DNA from: Guyparkeria sp. WRN-7
GTDB taxonomy: Bacteria > Pseudomonadota > Gammaproteobacteria > Halothiobacillales > Halothiobacillaceae
DNA: 64,000 nt
Reading direction: 5' to 3'
Assembly: GCF_001641825.1 (NCBI RefSeq)
Contig: NZ_LRFH01000003.1
Location: forward strand, 62,001-126,000
Each line of letters begins with the position of its first letter. The first letter of the stretch is position 1. The notes under the pieces are model-generated. The model made no database searches, had not been told where the DNA came from, and was given only the letters and a program-made list of their open reading frames with translations. Made by a program: the position numbers and the translations under genes. This document shows positions 35,506 through 45,527 of this stretch, one piece after another.

Positions 35506-36604
35506 TCAGAGGCCGCTCTTGAGGCTGGCCTCGATGAACGGGTCGAGATCGCCGTCGAGCACCGCCTGCGTGTTGCCGGTCTCGTGGCTGGTGCGCAGGT
35601 CCTTGATGCGGCTCTGGTCGAGCACGTAGGAGCGGATCTGGCTACCCCAGCCGACGTCGGACTTGGTGTCCTCGACCGCCTGGGCCTCCTCGCGGCGCTT
35701 CTGCATCTCCAGCTCGTAGAGCTTCGCCTTGAGCTGCTTCATCGCACGGTCGCGGTTCTGGATCTGCGAGCGCTCGGACTGGCAGGCCACCACCACGCCG
35801 GTGGGGATGTGCGTGAAGCGCACCGCGGATTCGGTCCGGTTGACGTGCTGACCGCCGGCCCCGGAGGCGCGGTAGACGTCGGTGCGGATGTCCGCCGGGT
35901 TGATCTCGATCTCGATGTTGTCGTCGACCTCGGGGGAGACGAACACCGAGGCGAAGGACGTGTGGCGACGGTTGTCCGAGTCGAACGGCGACTTGCGCAC
36001 CAGGCGGTGCACGCCGGTCTCGGTGCGCAGCCAGCCGAAGGCGAACTCGCCCTCGAAGCGGATGGTGGCCGACTTGATGCCGGCGACCTCGCCGTCGGAG
36101 ATCTCGGTGATCTCGGTCTTGAAGCCGTGCTTCTCGCCCCAGCGCAGGTACATGCGCAGCAGGATGGAGGCCCAGTCCTGCGCCTCGGTACCGCCGGCGC
36201 CGGCCTGGATGTCCATGAAGGCGTTGGACTCGTCCATCTCGCCGGAGAACATGCGGCGGAACTCGAGATCCTCGATCTGGCTTTCGAACTCCTGGACGTC
36301 GGACTCGACCGAGGCGATGGTGTCCTCGTCGTCTTCCTCGCCGGCCATCTCGAGCAGGTCGCGCGAGTCGGTCAGGCCGTCGCGCATCGCGGAGAGCGTG
36401 TCGACGATGCGCACCAGCGAGGCACGCTCCTTGTTCAGCGACTGGGCGCGATCCGGGTCGTTCCAGACCTCGGGCACCTCCAGCTCGCGGTCGACTTCTT
36501 CCAGGCGTTCTTTCTTTTCATCGTAGTTAAAGATACCCCCGGAGCGACTCGGAGCGCTCGGTGAGGTTGTCGATACGGTTCAATATCGGGTTGATTTCGG
36601 CCAT
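35506..36604 (-). CDS. prfB: Peptide chain release factor 2, programmed +1 frameshift with UAA stop
   Basis: Starts at ATG 36604. The first 25 codons end ...LRGYL and then meet an in-frame TAA at 36529-36527; a +1 slip on CTT (36532-36530) continues as [12 protein letters not shown]... to the stop at 35506, giving 365 residues, the normal RF2 length. A Gly-codon run (CGG GGG TAT CTT) stands at the usual Shine-Dalgarno-like position. The protein has the SPF-type stop-reading motif ([12 protein letters not shown]) and the catalytic GGQ ([16 protein letters not shown]). RF2 ends translation at UGA and UAA. The recoding stop is normally UGA, read by RF2 alone; UAA here is also read by RF1. Confidence 0.96.
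36524..36537 (-). promoter_or_regulatory. prfB: prfB recoding (frameshift) site
   Basis: On the minus strand the site reads GGG TAT CTT TAA C. It matches the classical CUU UGA C shift site except for the stop, UAA instead of UGA, and as a result the first residue after the shift is Asn where Asp is usual. Confidence 0.93.
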
Positions 36605-36899
36605 GTAAGTGCGGTTTCGCCTGTCGTCGATGAAAGGTGGCGTGGAACAAAAGGCCCACGGATCGAGTCCGAACGCGGCGCTGCCGGCCCAAAAGCGGCG
36701 CGCCGGAAATGGCGTTCGGTCTCGATCGGGAGGCCCGTAGTTTACTGAATGCCAACGGTTACCTCAAAGCGCTATCAGGCGCGGTATCGGGGCCATCGAA
36801 ATGCTCCATGCCCAGCCCCGATTTGCTGTGGCATGATGGCCCTCGCCCGGCTGGCCGGAGCCGGTGAAATAGTCGTCACAGGGGAGACTCGACGCGACC

Positions 36900-38363
36900 A
36901 TGGATTTGATGCGAAACGCCCGCCATAACGCCTTCGGCCAACTGCTCGGGATGGGGCTTTCCTGCCTGCTGGCCCTCCCGCTGACCGGCACCGCTGCGGC
37001 CGCCGAGCTGCCCTCGTCGGTCAGGGCCGAGCTGGCCGAGCAGAAGCTGGATGCCGACAACCTCGGCCTGTGGGTGCAGGCGGTCGACAGCGACAGCCCG
37101 CTGATCGCCCACCAGGGCGACCAGCTGTTCAACCCGGCCTCGGTGATGAAGCTGGTCACGACGGTCGCCGCCCTGGACACGCTGGGCCCCTCCTTCCGCT
37201 GGAAGACCGAGATCTACGCCGATGCCATGCCGGTCGACGGCGTGATCGACGGCGACCTCTACATCAAGGGCTACGGCGACCCGTGGTTCCGCAGCGAGGA
37301 CCTGTGGAACGTGACGCTGCGCCTGCAGGAGCTGGGCGTGCGCGAGGTGCGCGGCGACGTGGTCCTCGACGATTCCTACTTCGGGCCCATCGAGGACGAC
37401 CCGGGCGACTTCGACAATCGCCCCGACCGGGTCTACAACGCGATCCCCAACGCCCTGCTGCTGGACAACCGCGCCGTGCGCATCAGCATCGCCCCGCACG
37501 GCACGGGCGAGAGCGCGGTAAGCACCTGGCCGCCCAACCCGCGCATGGCGCTGGAAAACGAACTCACCCTGGTCAACAAGCCGTGCCGCAACAGCACCAA
37601 CCGGCCGGTGATCGACATCCGCAACCCCACCGAGGCCGCCGCCGAGATCCAGGTGCGCGGCACCGTGTCGCGCCAGTGCGCGCCGCATCTGTACTACCGG
37701 GTGGCCGGCGATCCGCACGATGCCTTCTTCCATGCCTTCGAGCGACTGTTCGAGTCCGCCGGCGGCACCATCGACGGCCACTGGCGCGAGGGGCTGGTGC
37801 AGGCCGGATCACCCAAGCTGCTGACCCACGATTCCCGGCCGCTGTCCTACTACCTGTGGCTGATGAACAAGTGGTCCAACAACGTGATGGCCCGCCACAT
37901 CATGCTGACCATGGGCGCGGAGGTGAAAGGCCCGCCGGCCACCGAGCTCAAGTCGGTAGAGCTGATCGACCGCTGGGCCAAGAAGCGCGGACTGGACTGG
38001 AAGAACGCGGTGGTCGACAACGGCTCGGGCCTGTCGCGTCTCGCCCGACTCACGCCCCGCCAGCTGGGCGACATGCTGATGTCGGTGTGGAACAGCCCGT
38101 ACATGCCCGAGGTGATGGCCACCCTGCCGATCGCGGGCATCGACGGCACCATGAGAAAGCGCCTCGACAAGGGCTCGATCCGCGGCCGTGCCCACATCAA
38201 GACCGGCACCCTGCGCGACGTGCGCGCCGGTGCGGGGTTCCTGCTGGCCAAATCCGGGCGTCGTTACGTGGTGGTGATGCTGCACAACGAGCAGGGCGTG
38301 CAGTACGGCGGCGGCACCCGCGTGCAGGATGCCCTGCTCACCTGGCTGTACGAGAACGGCTGA
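36900..38363 (+). CDS. dacB: D-alanyl-D-alanine carboxypeptidase/endopeptidase (PBP4 family)
   Basis: 487 residues with a signal peptide ending near AAA-AELPSS. The three penicillin-binding motifs are intact: SxxK in NPASVMKLVTT, SxN in MNKWSNNVMARH, and KTG in AHIKTGTLRDVRAG. The large insert between SxxK and SxN is typical of the PBP4 (S13) class. It trims or cleaves peptidoglycan peptides in the periplasm. GGGGAG lies 13 bases before ATG 36900; the ATG at 36909 is an alternative. Divergent from prfB with 295 bp between. Confidence 0.95.
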   Translation: MDLMRNARHNAFGQLLGMGLSCLLALPLTGTAAAAELPSSVRAELAEQKLDADNLGLWVQAVDSDSPLIAHQGDQLFNPASVMKLVTTVAALDTLGPSFRWKTEIYADAMPVDGVIDGDLYIKGYGDPWFRSEDLWNVTLRLQELGVREVRGDVVLDDSYFGPIEDDPGDFDNRPDRVYNAIPNALLLDNRAVRISIAPHGTGESAVSTWPPNPRMALENELTLVNKPCRNSTNRPVIDIRNPTEAAAEIQVRGTVSRQCAPHLYYRVAGDPHDAFFHAFERLFESAGGTIDGHWREGLVQAGSPKLLTHDSRPLSYYLWLMNKWSNNVMARHIMLTMGAEVKGPPATELKSVELIDRWAKKRGLDWKNAVVDNGSGLSRLARLTPRQLGDMLMSVWNSPYMPEVMATLPIAGIDGTMRKRLDKGSIRGRAHIKTGTLRDVRAGAGFLLAKSGRRYVVVMLHNEQGVQYGGGTRVQDALLTWLYENG

Positions 38364-38415
38364 GGGACCACCGCGCCGACACCGAGGGCACCGCTTCAAC
38401 ACCCCGCCGCAACCA

Positions 38416-38444
38416 CTTGAATCCCGGCCAATCGCGTCCAATCC
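38416..38444 (+). promoter_or_regulatory. Candidate sigma-32-type promoter for hsp20
   Basis: CTTGAAT (38416-38422), a 14-base spacer, and TCCAATCC (38437-38444) resemble the heat-shock consensus CTTGAAA-N(11-16)-CCCCATNT. It ends 34 bp before the Hsp20 start. Match to the -10 half is partial. Confidence 0.4.
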
Positions 38445-38478
38445 TTCCGGTAGGCAAACGCATGACCGGAGGTGAACC

Positions 38479-38976
38479 ATGGCCGCAATCGATCGCATTC
38501 GGGACCGTTTCGAGCAGATCGGCACGTCCATTTCGGAGGGCTGGCACCGGCTGACCGACGCCGCCGGCCAGGCCGTCACCCGCTTCACGCCCGGCCACCG
38601 GGAATCGGTCGAACAGGGCCATGACCTGGACCGGCGCAATGTCGGCTGGGGGCTGCTGCCGGTGGAGGTTTTCGACCAGGGTGACGGAATCGAGGTCCGA
38701 CTCGAGGCGCCGGGCCTGGAGCGCGAGGATTTCGACGTCGAGGTCGAGGACGACCAGTTGCGGATCGGCGGCGAGAAGCGCGTCGAGCGCTCGCACCAGG
38801 AGGGGCAATACCACGTCGCCGAGTGTGCCTACGGCCGTTTCGCCCGCCTGATCCCCCTGCCCGCCCCGGTGGAGGCCGACTCGGCCAGCGCGGCCTATCG
38901 CAATGGCGTACTCACCGTGACGCTGAAGAAGACCGGCGGCGCGAAGCGCAAGCGCATCGACGTGCAGGCCCGCTGA
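38479..38976 (+). CDS. Hsp20/alpha-crystallin small heat-shock protein
   Basis: 165 residues. The alpha-crystallin domain runs from ~58 to 155 (LPVEVFDQGDGIEVRLEAPGLEREDFDVEVEDDQLRIGGEKR, in pieces) and ends with the A-x-x-x-n-GVLTV motif AAYRNGVLTVTLKK. The I-x-I-type C-terminal anchor is replaced by KRIDVQAR, and the ~55-residue N-terminal arm is helical. Such proteins hold unfolding clients for later refolding. GGAGGTG precedes the ATG. Probably heat-induced. Confidence 0.93.
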   Translation: MAAIDRIRDRFEQIGTSISEGWHRLTDAAGQAVTRFTPGHRESVEQGHDLDRRNVGWGLLPVEVFDQGDGIEVRLEAPGLEREDFDVEVEDDQLRIGGEKRVERSHQEGQYHVAECAYGRFARLIPLPAPVEADSASAAYRNGVLTVTLKKTGGAKRKRIDVQAR

Positions 38977-38997
38977 CGCCGCACCCCTGCTTCGAGC

Positions 38998-40407
38998 CTA
39001 CGCGCCGACGGGCCGACCGGCCTGGATCAGCCGCCACGCCGGCTCGTCGGGTTGCGGCTGGAAGGTCACATCCACGAGCCAGGCATCACCGGCAACCACC
39101 GCGGCCAGCGCGCCGCCGATTTCCAGCCCGATGGCCGCGGGGCGCTCCCATGGCGGGATGGCCTGGTCCTGAAACCACTGCTTGAGCGGCACGCTCGGCC
39201 GCCCCTCGGCCGGGCGCAGTCGTTCGCTGCCACCGACCGGGCGCAGTCGCCACTCGTCGACCGAATCCAGCAGCAACCCGGTCGCGGCCGGCGTCGCCCG
39301 TTCCCGGCGGCGGCAGAATTCCCCGCCGCCGTCGAGCGCGACGCAGTCGCGATCGCCGGGCCAGTCGACCGGTCGTGTCGGTTCCGGCAACGAGCGCAGC
39401 CAGTGGATCCGGTCGCGGTAGCGGCGCAGCTGCCCGCCCGGCCATTCGAGCAACGGCTGGCGATCGGCGCCCGCCGTGCGCAGCTGGGTGAGCCACTCGC
39501 TGAGCCGTTCGGGTGGCGGGGGCAGGCAGCCGAGGCGCGCCAGCCACTGGCGCAGCAGGTTGCATTGCCTTAGCGGCTCGAGATCCATTGCCTCGCGCCA
39601 GTCGAGTACCGGCCGATCGAGCGACTGGCCGGCATCCATTTCCGCCAGCTGGCCGAGCAACTGCTGTTCCATCGACAGCCGCTGGGCGCTGGTACGGATG
39701 CGACCGACCGCGTCGGGCCAGAAGCCCTGCAGGTCGGGCACGACGTGGTGGCGCAGGTGGTTACGGGCAAAGCCGGGGTCGTCGTTGGCCGGGTCGTCCA
39801 CCCAGCCCAGACCGGTCTGGCGCGCGGTGGCCTCGAGTTGCCCCCGCGGCGTTTCCAGGAACGGCCGCCAGTGCGCCCACGGCCCGCGTGGCCGCCATGC
39901 CCGCATGCCGGAGAGCCCCTGGCCGCCGGAAGCGCGCATCAATGCCAGCAGCACGGTCTCGGCCTGGTCCTCGGCGTGATGGGCGGTGACCAGTACCGGC
40001 GAGTGGTCGCTGTCGGCAGCGGCCGCGTCGGTCAGTGCGGCCTCCAGGGCCTGGTAGCGCGCCTCGCGTGCCGCCGCCTCGGTGGAGCCGCGCCCGGCGC
40101 CGACGCCTGCCCGTCGCACGGTCACGCGACGGGTCTGGAACGGGCATTGGTGGGCCGCGGCCTGCTGGCGTGCGATCTCGGCCCAGTCGGCCGACTCGGG
40201 GTGAATGCCGTGGTCGACGTGAACCACCGACAGGCGCGCAATGTGCCCCTGATCGCGCCACTGCGACAGCAGGGCGAGCGCACCCAGCGAATCACGCCCG
40301 CCGGAGCTGGCGAGCAGCACGTGGGATTCGGCAGGAGGGATCGCGGGCAGCGCCGACCAGTCCGGGCCGGTGCGCCGTCGGCGGGGCTCAGCGTTCGGTG
40401 AATTCAC
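38998..40407 (-). CDS. tilS: tRNA(Ile)-lysidine synthetase
   Basis: 469 residues from a GTG start that overlaps the accA stop by 20 bp. The N-terminal PP-loop motif is [18 protein letters not shown], followed by [38 protein letters not shown] and the [24 protein letters not shown] segments that define TilS. The C-terminal ~180 residues are the tRNA-binding domain, ending in [14 protein letters not shown]. It converts C34 of tRNA-Ile(CAU) to lysidine, essential for AUA decoding. The accA-tilS order matches other gammaproteobacteria. Confidence 0.95.
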   Translation of the reverse strand: MNSPNAEPRRRRTGPDWSALPAIPPAESHVLLASSGGRDSLGALALLSQWRDQGHIARLSVVHVDHGIHPESADWAEIARQQAAAHQCPFQTRRVTVRRAGVGAGRGSTEAAAREARYQALEAALTDAAAADSDHSPVLVTAHHAEDQAETVLLALMRASGGQGLSGMRAWRPRGPWAHWRPFLETPRGQLEATARQTGLGWVDDPANDDPGFARNHLRHHVVPDLQGFWPDAVGRIRTSAQRLSMEQQLLGQLAEMDAGQSLDRPVLDWREAMDLEPLRQCNLLRQWLARLGCLPPPPERLSEWLTQLRTAGADRQPLLEWPGGQLRRYRDRIHWLRSLPEPTRPVDWPGDRDCVALDGGGEFCRRRERATPAATGLLLDSVDEWRLRPVGGSERLRPAEGRPSVPLKQWFQDQAIPPWERPAAIGLEIGGALAAVVAGDAWLVDVTFQPQPDEPAWRLIQAGRPVGA

Positions 40408-41347
40408 CGTAGGCCATCAGCCGCTCGTAACGGCTCTCGAGCAGGGTCTGCGTGGAACGGTCGATCTGGCCGAGCACGGCCTTTTTCAGGCTGGCCTTGA
40501 GCGAGCGGGCCATGGCCGGCACGTCGCGGTGGGCGCCACCACAGGGCTCGGGGATGATCTCGTCGATCAGCCCCAGGCTCTTGAGCCGCTCGGCGGTCAC
40601 GCCCAGCGCCTCGGCCGCCTCGGGGGCCTTGGCGGCGCTTTTGTACAGGATCGAGGCGCAGCCCTCGGGGGAGATGACCGAGTAGGTGCTGTACTGCAGC
40701 ATCATGACGTGGTCGCCCACGCCGATGGCCAGTGCACCGCCGGAACCGCCCTCGCCGATCACGGTGACGATGATCGGGGTCTTGAGCTCGGCCATGACGT
40801 AGAGGTTGCGGGCGATCGCCTCGCTCTGGCCGCGCGCCTCGGCGTCGATGCCCGGGTAGGCGCCCGGGGTGTCGATGAAGGTCAGCACCGGCAGGCCGAA
40901 CTTCTCGGCCAGCTCCATGAGGCGCTTGGCCTTGCGGTAGCCCTCCGGGCGCGGCATGCCGAAGTTGCGGCGGATCTTCTCCTTGGTGTCGCGGCCCTTC
41001 TGCTGGCCGATCACCATCACCGGCAGGCCGTCGAGGCGGGCCATGCCGCCGATGATCGCCGGGTCGTCGGCGAAGGCGCGATCGCCGTGGAGTTCGCGGA
41101 AGTCGGTGAACACCCGGTCGAGGTAGTCGGCGAGATAGGGGCGCTGCGGGTGGCGCGCCAGCTGGTTGACCTGCCAGGCACCGAGATTGGCGAAGATCGA
41201 GCGCGTCAGGTCCTGCGACTTGTTGCGCAGCCGATCGATTTCCTCGTCGATCTCCAGCCCGCGATCGTCGTCCATCAGCTGCAGTTCGCGGATCTTCGCC
41301 TCGAGTTCGGCGATGGGCTGTTCAAAGTCGAGATAGTTCGGATTCAT
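40388..41347 (-). CDS. accA: Acetyl-CoA carboxylase carboxyltransferase subunit alpha
   Basis: 319 residues, the standard length. [19 protein letters not shown] opens the protein; the carboxyltransferase core shows the [64 protein letters not shown] and [15 protein letters not shown] motifs. With the beta subunit it makes malonyl-CoA from carboxybiotin and acetyl-CoA for fatty-acid synthesis. No strong ribosome-binding site precedes the ATG; the frame is open further upstream over panC but the homology starts here. Confidence 0.98.
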   Translation of the reverse strand: MNPNYLDFEQPIAELEAKIRELQLMDDDRGLEIDEEIDRLRNKSQDLTRSIFANLGAWQVNQLARHPQRPYLADYLDRVFTDFRELHGDRAFADDPAIIGGMARLDGLPVMVIGQQKGRDTKEKIRRNFGMPRPEGYRKAKRLMELAEKFGLPVLTFIDTPGAYPGIDAEARGQSEAIARNLYVMAELKTPIIVTVIGEGGSGGALAIGVGDHVMMLQYSTYSVISPEGCASILYKSAAKAPEAAEALGVTAERLKSLGLIDEIIPEPCGGAHRDVPAMARSLKASLKKAVLGQIDRSTQTLLESRYERLMAYGEFTER

Positions 41348-41505
41348 GGTGGCTGCGCTTTTTGTAGTCGTATTTGAGTAGACGGTCTCGTCGCGCGTCG
41401 GGCTTCTTATTCGTCCCGATCGGCGGCAAGACAGACGGGTATTGTGCCGAAATTGCCGGCCGAGCGTAAATTCGCCGCACCACATGGAGGCGCGGGGCGC
41501 CGGCG

Positions 41506-42381
41506 TCAGCGTTCGCTCTCGTGCATCGCCGGCGACGGGCTGTGAACCGCGAGATTGTCGATCAGGCGCACCTCGCCAAGGCGAGCGGCAACCACCAGCC
41601 GGCCGTGCTTGACCAGGCGGTGCTGCTCCTCGAAACGGGCATCGTCGACATAGGCGAGGTAGTCGACCTCGAAGCCCTGCTGACCGAGCCAGTGGCGCGC
41701 CCCCGCAAGGGTCGCGGCGACGGTGTGCCCGCCGGCGAGCGACTCGGCGGCCCGCTTGAGCGCGCGGTGGACGGCCGGGGCCTGGCGGCGCTGCTCGTCG
41801 CTCAAGAAACGGTTGCGCGAGCTGATCGCCAGCCCGTCGGGCTCGCGGTGGGTGGGCTCGATGGCCAGTTCCACCGGGAAGTCGAGGTCGGTCACCAGCC
41901 GGCGGATCACTGCCACCTGCTGGGCATCCTTTTCGCCGAACACGGCCACGTCCGGGCGCACCAGGTTGAACAGCTTGGTGACCACGGTGGCCACGCCGGT
42001 GAAGTGCCCCGGGCGCGCCGCGCCCTCGAGACGCTCGCCCAGCGGGCCGGCATCGACGCGGACAAGATCGTCCTGGCCGTGCGGGTAGAGCACCGCCTCG
42101 GTGGGCAGAAAGACCGCGGCCACGCCGGCACGTTCCAGCTGCTCGAGGTCGCGCTCCTCGGTGCGCGGGTAGCGGGCGAGATCGTCCGGGTCCTCGAACT
42201 GCAGCGGGTTGACGAAGATGCTGACGATCACCGACTCGGAGCGACGCCGGGCATGCTCGATCAGGGCCATGTGGCCGGCGTGCAGGTTGCCCATGGTGGG
42301 GACGAAACCGACCCGCAGGGCATCGAAGCCGGTATCCGCCCGCCACTCGCGCAGCTCGTCGATGTCTCGCAGCACCTGCAT
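41506..42381 (-). CDS. panC: Pantothenate synthetase
   Basis: 291 residues. Motifs [21 protein letters not shown] (HIGH-like), [54 protein letters not shown] and the [13 protein letters not shown]-like loop are intact. It joins pantoate and beta-alanine using ATP, the last step of pantothenate synthesis. The ATG shares its first base with the last base of the panB stop, so the two are translationally coupled in a panB-panC operon; 158 bp separates it from accA. Confidence 0.97.
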   Translation of the reverse strand: MQVLRDIDELREWRADTGFDALRVGFVPTMGNLHAGHMALIEHARRRSESVIVSIFVNPLQFEDPDDLARYPRTEERDLEQLERAGVAAVFLPTEAVLYPHGQDDLVRVDAGPLGERLEGAARPGHFTGVATVVTKLFNLVRPDVAVFGEKDAQQVAVIRRLVTDLDFPVELAIEPTHREPDGLAISSRNRFLSDEQRRQAPAVHRALKRAAESLAGGHTVAATLAGARHWLGQQGFEVDYLAYVDDARFEEQHRLVKHGRLVVAARLGEVRLIDNLAVHSPSPAMHESER

Positions 42382-43163
42382 CAGAAGCTTTCCTCCTCCG
42401 TGGGGAATCGCCGGCTGTGCACGGCCTCGACGTAGGCGGCGAATGCGCCCCGGATCGAGTCCGCGCCGTCCATGAAATTGCGTACGAATCGCGGCGCCCG
42501 CTCGGTCAGGCCGAGCATGTCATGCATCACCAGCACCTGGCCGTCGGTATCCGCGCCGGCGCCGATGCCGATCACCGGGACGGGCACCGCCTCGGCAAGC
42601 TGGCGACCCAGTGCGCGCGGCACGCACTCGACCACCAGCAGGTCGATGCCGGCCTCCACCAGCGCCTGCGCGTCGTCGAGGATGCGCCGGGCATCCTCCT
42701 CGCCGCGCCCCTGCACCCGGTAGCCACCGAGCTTGCGCACCCGTTGCGGCAGCAGGCCGACGTGGCCGCACACCGGCACGCCGCTCTCGGTCAGCGCGCG
42801 AACGATCTCGGCCTTCTCGGCACCACCTTCGAGCTTGACCATGTCGGCACCGCCCTCGCCCATCAGCACACCGGCGGCATCCAGGGCCCGCTCGACGGTC
42901 GCGTCGCTCAGAAACGGCATGTCGGCGACCACCGGCACGTCGCCGGCGCCGCGGCGGACCATCGCGCTGTGGTAGGCGACCTCGTCGACCGTGACGGCGA
43001 GGGTGTCGCGCTGGCCCTGCACCACCATGCCGAGCGAATCGCCGACGAGAAAGGCATCCACCCCGGCCGCCGCGGCCGTCCGCGCCAGCCCCGCCTCGTA
43101 GGCGGTCAGCATGGCGATCGGCTGGCCGTCGGCCTTGGCCTGGTGCAGTCGGGCAAGGGTCAT
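42381..43163 (-). CDS. panB: 3-methyl-2-oxobutanoate hydroxymethyltransferase
   Basis: 260 residues, a TIM-barrel enzyme that makes ketopantoate from alpha-ketoisovalerate and methylene-THF. Seen motifs: [57 protein letters not shown] and VVECVP, ending in a normal RFVRNFMDG. Its ATG overlaps the folK stop by four bases, so folK, panB and panC form one tight cluster that links folate and pantothenate synthesis. Confidence 0.97.
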   Translation of the reverse strand: MTLARLHQAKADGQPIAMLTAYEAGLARTAAAAGVDAFLVGDSLGMVVQGQRDTLAVTVDEVAYHSAMVRRGAGDVPVVADMPFLSDATVERALDAAGVLMGEGGADMVKLEGGAEKAEIVRALTESGVPVCGHVGLLPQRVRKLGGYRVQGRGEEDARRILDDAQALVEAGIDLLVVECVPRALGRQLAEAVPVPVIGIGAGADTDGQVLVMHDMLGLTERAPRFVRNFMDGADSIRGAFAAYVEAVHSRRFPTEEESF

Positions 43164-43753
43164 GACGACCTCCTCGAGTTGGACGGGGGCTCTTCCACCG
43201 GGCGCGTACCGGGGTGGTCGACGCGCCCACCTTCGGCAGGCTGTTCGGCATGCCGCTGCCAGCGCAGCGGACGCAGAAAGCGCAACGGGTGATCACTGAC
43301 CGCCGCAAGCGAGGCGGTCAGGCGCGACCCGTCCGGCAGGCGCGCCTCGGGCCGGATCTCCAGCCAGGGGGCGAGCACGAAATGCCGCCGGGTAACCTCC
43401 GGGTGCGGGATGGTCAGCTCGGCGGTCGACAACTCACGGTCGCCGAAGGCGAGGATGTCCAGGTCGAGCATCCGCTCGCCCCAGTGACGCGTGTACGAAC
43501 GCCCCGCCGCGCGCTCCAGCCCCTTCAGCGCCCGCAGCAGGGCTTCCGGGGCGAGCGCGGTCTCGATCTCGGCGACGGCGTTGATGTAGTCGGGCTGGTC
43601 CTGCGGGCCGATGGGCGGGTTGGCGTACAGGCCCGACACGGCCCGAACGCGGCAGAGCGGCAGGCTGTCGATCGCCTCGACGGCGCGTTCGATCTGGTCG
43701 ACCGGGTCGCCGAGGTTGGCGCCCAGGCCGATGGTCGCGATTTCCCGAACCAT
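43160..43753 (-). CDS. folK: 2-amino-4-hydroxy-6-hydroxymethyldihydropteridine diphosphokinase
   Basis: 197 residues from ATG 43753, with GGAGGGAG just upstream; the open frame upstream is not used. HPPK motifs are complete: IGLGANLGDP, VSGLYANPPIGPQDQPDYINAVAEIET, GRSYTRHWGERMLDLDILAFG and LTIPHPEVTRRHFVLAPWLEI. It transfers pyrophosphate to the pterin on the way to folate. A ~40-residue Pro/Arg-rich tail beyond the usual end (RWQRHAEQPAEGGRVDHPG) is unusual and probably disordered. Follows pcnB by 25 bp. Confidence 0.95.
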   Translation of the reverse strand: MVREIATIGLGANLGDPVDQIERAVEAIDSLPLCRVRAVSGLYANPPIGPQDQPDYINAVAEIETALAPEALLRALKGLERAAGRSYTRHWGERMLDLDILAFGDRELSTAELTIPHPEVTRRHFVLAPWLEIRPEARLPDGSRLTASLAAVSDHPLRFLRPLRWQRHAEQPAEGGRVDHPGTRPVEEPPSNSRRSS

Positions 43754-43778
43754 CACTCCCTCCGGCTCTCGGGCGCCC

Positions 43779-45128
43779 TCAGGCCCCAGTCTTCTGCCGG
43801 TTGCCGCCGGAGCGGCGACGCCGGCGACGGCGACGCTTCTTGCCGAAGTCCGAGGGCTTGAGGGCCTCGACCGGCTGTTCCTCTTCACGGCCGCGCTCCG
43901 GGGCGTGCTTGCGCCAGAACTCGCACACCGACTGGTCGACTTCGTGGGTGCGCGAACGCAGGCAGAGAAAATCGACCGCGGCGCGGAACCACGGCGCTTC
44001 GGTCAGCGCCCGCTGCTCGTCGGTCAGTTCCTTGGGCGCCTTGCCGCCCGGAGACGGCGCTGCGCGCTCCAGATCCGGCTGCAGCGACCAGATGGTACGG
44101 ATGATCTCGGCCAGGCGGCGCGGGATCATCAGTCGACGCGCGGCGACCGCGAGCACCTCGTCGGCGGCAAGCACCAGGGCGTCGTCGGCCGGCACGCGCT
44201 GGTGCAGCCAGTGGATGCGATGACGGCCCAGCATGCGCCAGAACAGACCGGCGAACAGGAAGGCCGGGTTGACCGGCAGGTCCTTGGCGACGCGGTCGTC
44301 GGTCGCCTCGAGGACCGCCTCGATCAGGTCCCAGTCGCTGGCCGGATCGTTCGGCTCGATCCAGGTCGACAGGTCGTCGAACAGGTACTCGAGCAGGCCG
44401 AGGCGCTTGAGCTCGAGCACGGTCTGACGGCCGGCACCGCCCTGCAAAAGCTTGACGGTCTCGTCGAACAGGCGTGCCGGCGAGATGTCGGCGAGCGTCT
44501 CGCGGCAGTGGGCGACCGCGCGCTCGCTGTCCTGGGTGAGGTGGAAGCCGAGCTTGGCGGCGAAGCGCGCCGCGCGCAGCATGCGTACCGGGTCCTCGCG
44601 GTAGCGCGACTCCGGCTCGCCGATCACGCGCAGCCGGCCGCTCTGGATGTCGGTCAGGCCCTCGACGTAGTCCACCAGTTCGCCGGAGGCGAAATCCAGG
44701 TAGAGGGCGTTGCAGGCGAAGTCGCGCCGCCAGACGTCCTCGTCGATGGTGCCGAAGACGTTGTCGCGGGTGATCATCCCGCCGTCGGCACGCTTCACCT
44801 CGGCGGCGTCGCCGCCGCGGAAGGTGGTGACCTCGATCAGCTCGTCGCGGAAGACGACATGGACGATCTTGAAACGCCGGCCGATGATCCGGGCCCGCTT
44901 GAACAGGCGCTTGACCTGCTCGGGGCGCGCGTCGGTGACCACGTCGAAATCCTTCGGGCTGCGGCCGCGCAGCAGGTCGCGCACGCAACCGCCAACGGCG
45001 TAGGCCTCGAAGCCGCCCTCGTGCAGGCGCTCGAGGACGAACCGGGCGTTGTCGCTCAGGTCATTCAGCGAGATGCCATGGGTCTCGGCGGGGATTCGGG
45101 TCTGGGTTGGTGTCACGTTTTCTGACAA
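43779..45128 (-). CDS. pcnB: Poly(A) polymerase I
   Basis: 449 residues. The nucleotidyltransferase site is AYAVGGCVRDLLRGRSPKDFDVVTDARPEQV, and the HVVFRDELIEVTTFRGG and TRDNVFGTIDEDVWRRDFACNALYLD blocks mark the poly(A) polymerase rather than the CCA-adding branch. RYREDPVRMLRAARFAAKLGF is the motif E region. The C-terminus ends in a strongly basic tail (FGKKRRRRRRRRSGG), the usual RNA-binding end of PcnB. It adds A tails that promote RNA decay. First gene of the pcnB-folK-panB-panC run. Confidence 0.95.
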   Translation of the reverse strand: MSENVTPTQTRIPAETHGISLNDLSDNARFVLERLHEGGFEAYAVGGCVRDLLRGRSPKDFDVVTDARPEQVKRLFKRARIIGRRFKIVHVVFRDELIEVTTFRGGDAAEVKRADGGMITRDNVFGTIDEDVWRRDFACNALYLDFASGELVDYVEGLTDIQSGRLRVIGEPESRYREDPVRMLRAARFAAKLGFHLTQDSERAVAHCRETLADISPARLFDETVKLLQGGAGRQTVLELKRLGLLEYLFDDLSTWIEPNDPASDWDLIEAVLEATDDRVAKDLPVNPAFLFAGLFWRMLGRHRIHWLHQRVPADDALVLAADEVLAVAARRLMIPRRLAEIIRTIWSLQPDLERAAPSPGGKAPKELTDEQRALTEAPWFRAAVDFLCLRSRTHEVDQSVCEFWRKHAPERGREEEQPVEALKPSDFGKKRRRRRRRRSGGNRQKTGA

Positions 45129-45527
45129 AACAGTCTGCCGTTATTGGTCGACGATTACCGCCATGGCCGTCGCCTGCCTGCGCCTCGCCGGCGTACGGCA
45201 CCGGGGCGCGGGGACGGGCCATGGGTGATGTGGCGGATTCCGGTACCCGGCGCACGGTTCTCTCGGGGCGCTCGCGGGCCGGTAATCCGAAAAATTACGC
45301 TCGGCAGTCTATCACTATGCCGCCTGCGGCGAAGTGCGCGGCATTCTCGCGTCCGCGCCTGCGCGCGGGTTTAACTCGTCAGGCCGTGCGCAAACGCGAT
45401 GCTGTTGCGCCTTGGGCGGGCGGCATTGTCGGGTTCTGTGCTAGGATTTTTCGCCAATCGTGCCGTTTTGGCGCCCGGGTTCCGTCCGCGGTCCCGACCC
45501 GCTTTCCCTGCTCCAAGGACAGTGTCC
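45129..45527. other. Divergent intergenic region between pcnB and the mrp operon
   Basis: 399 bp with no gene. It must hold promoters in both directions. For mrp, an extended -10-like TGCTAGGAT (45439-45447) lies about 80 bp before the start but lacks a good -35. No riboswitch or hairpin stands out. Confidence 0.4.
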
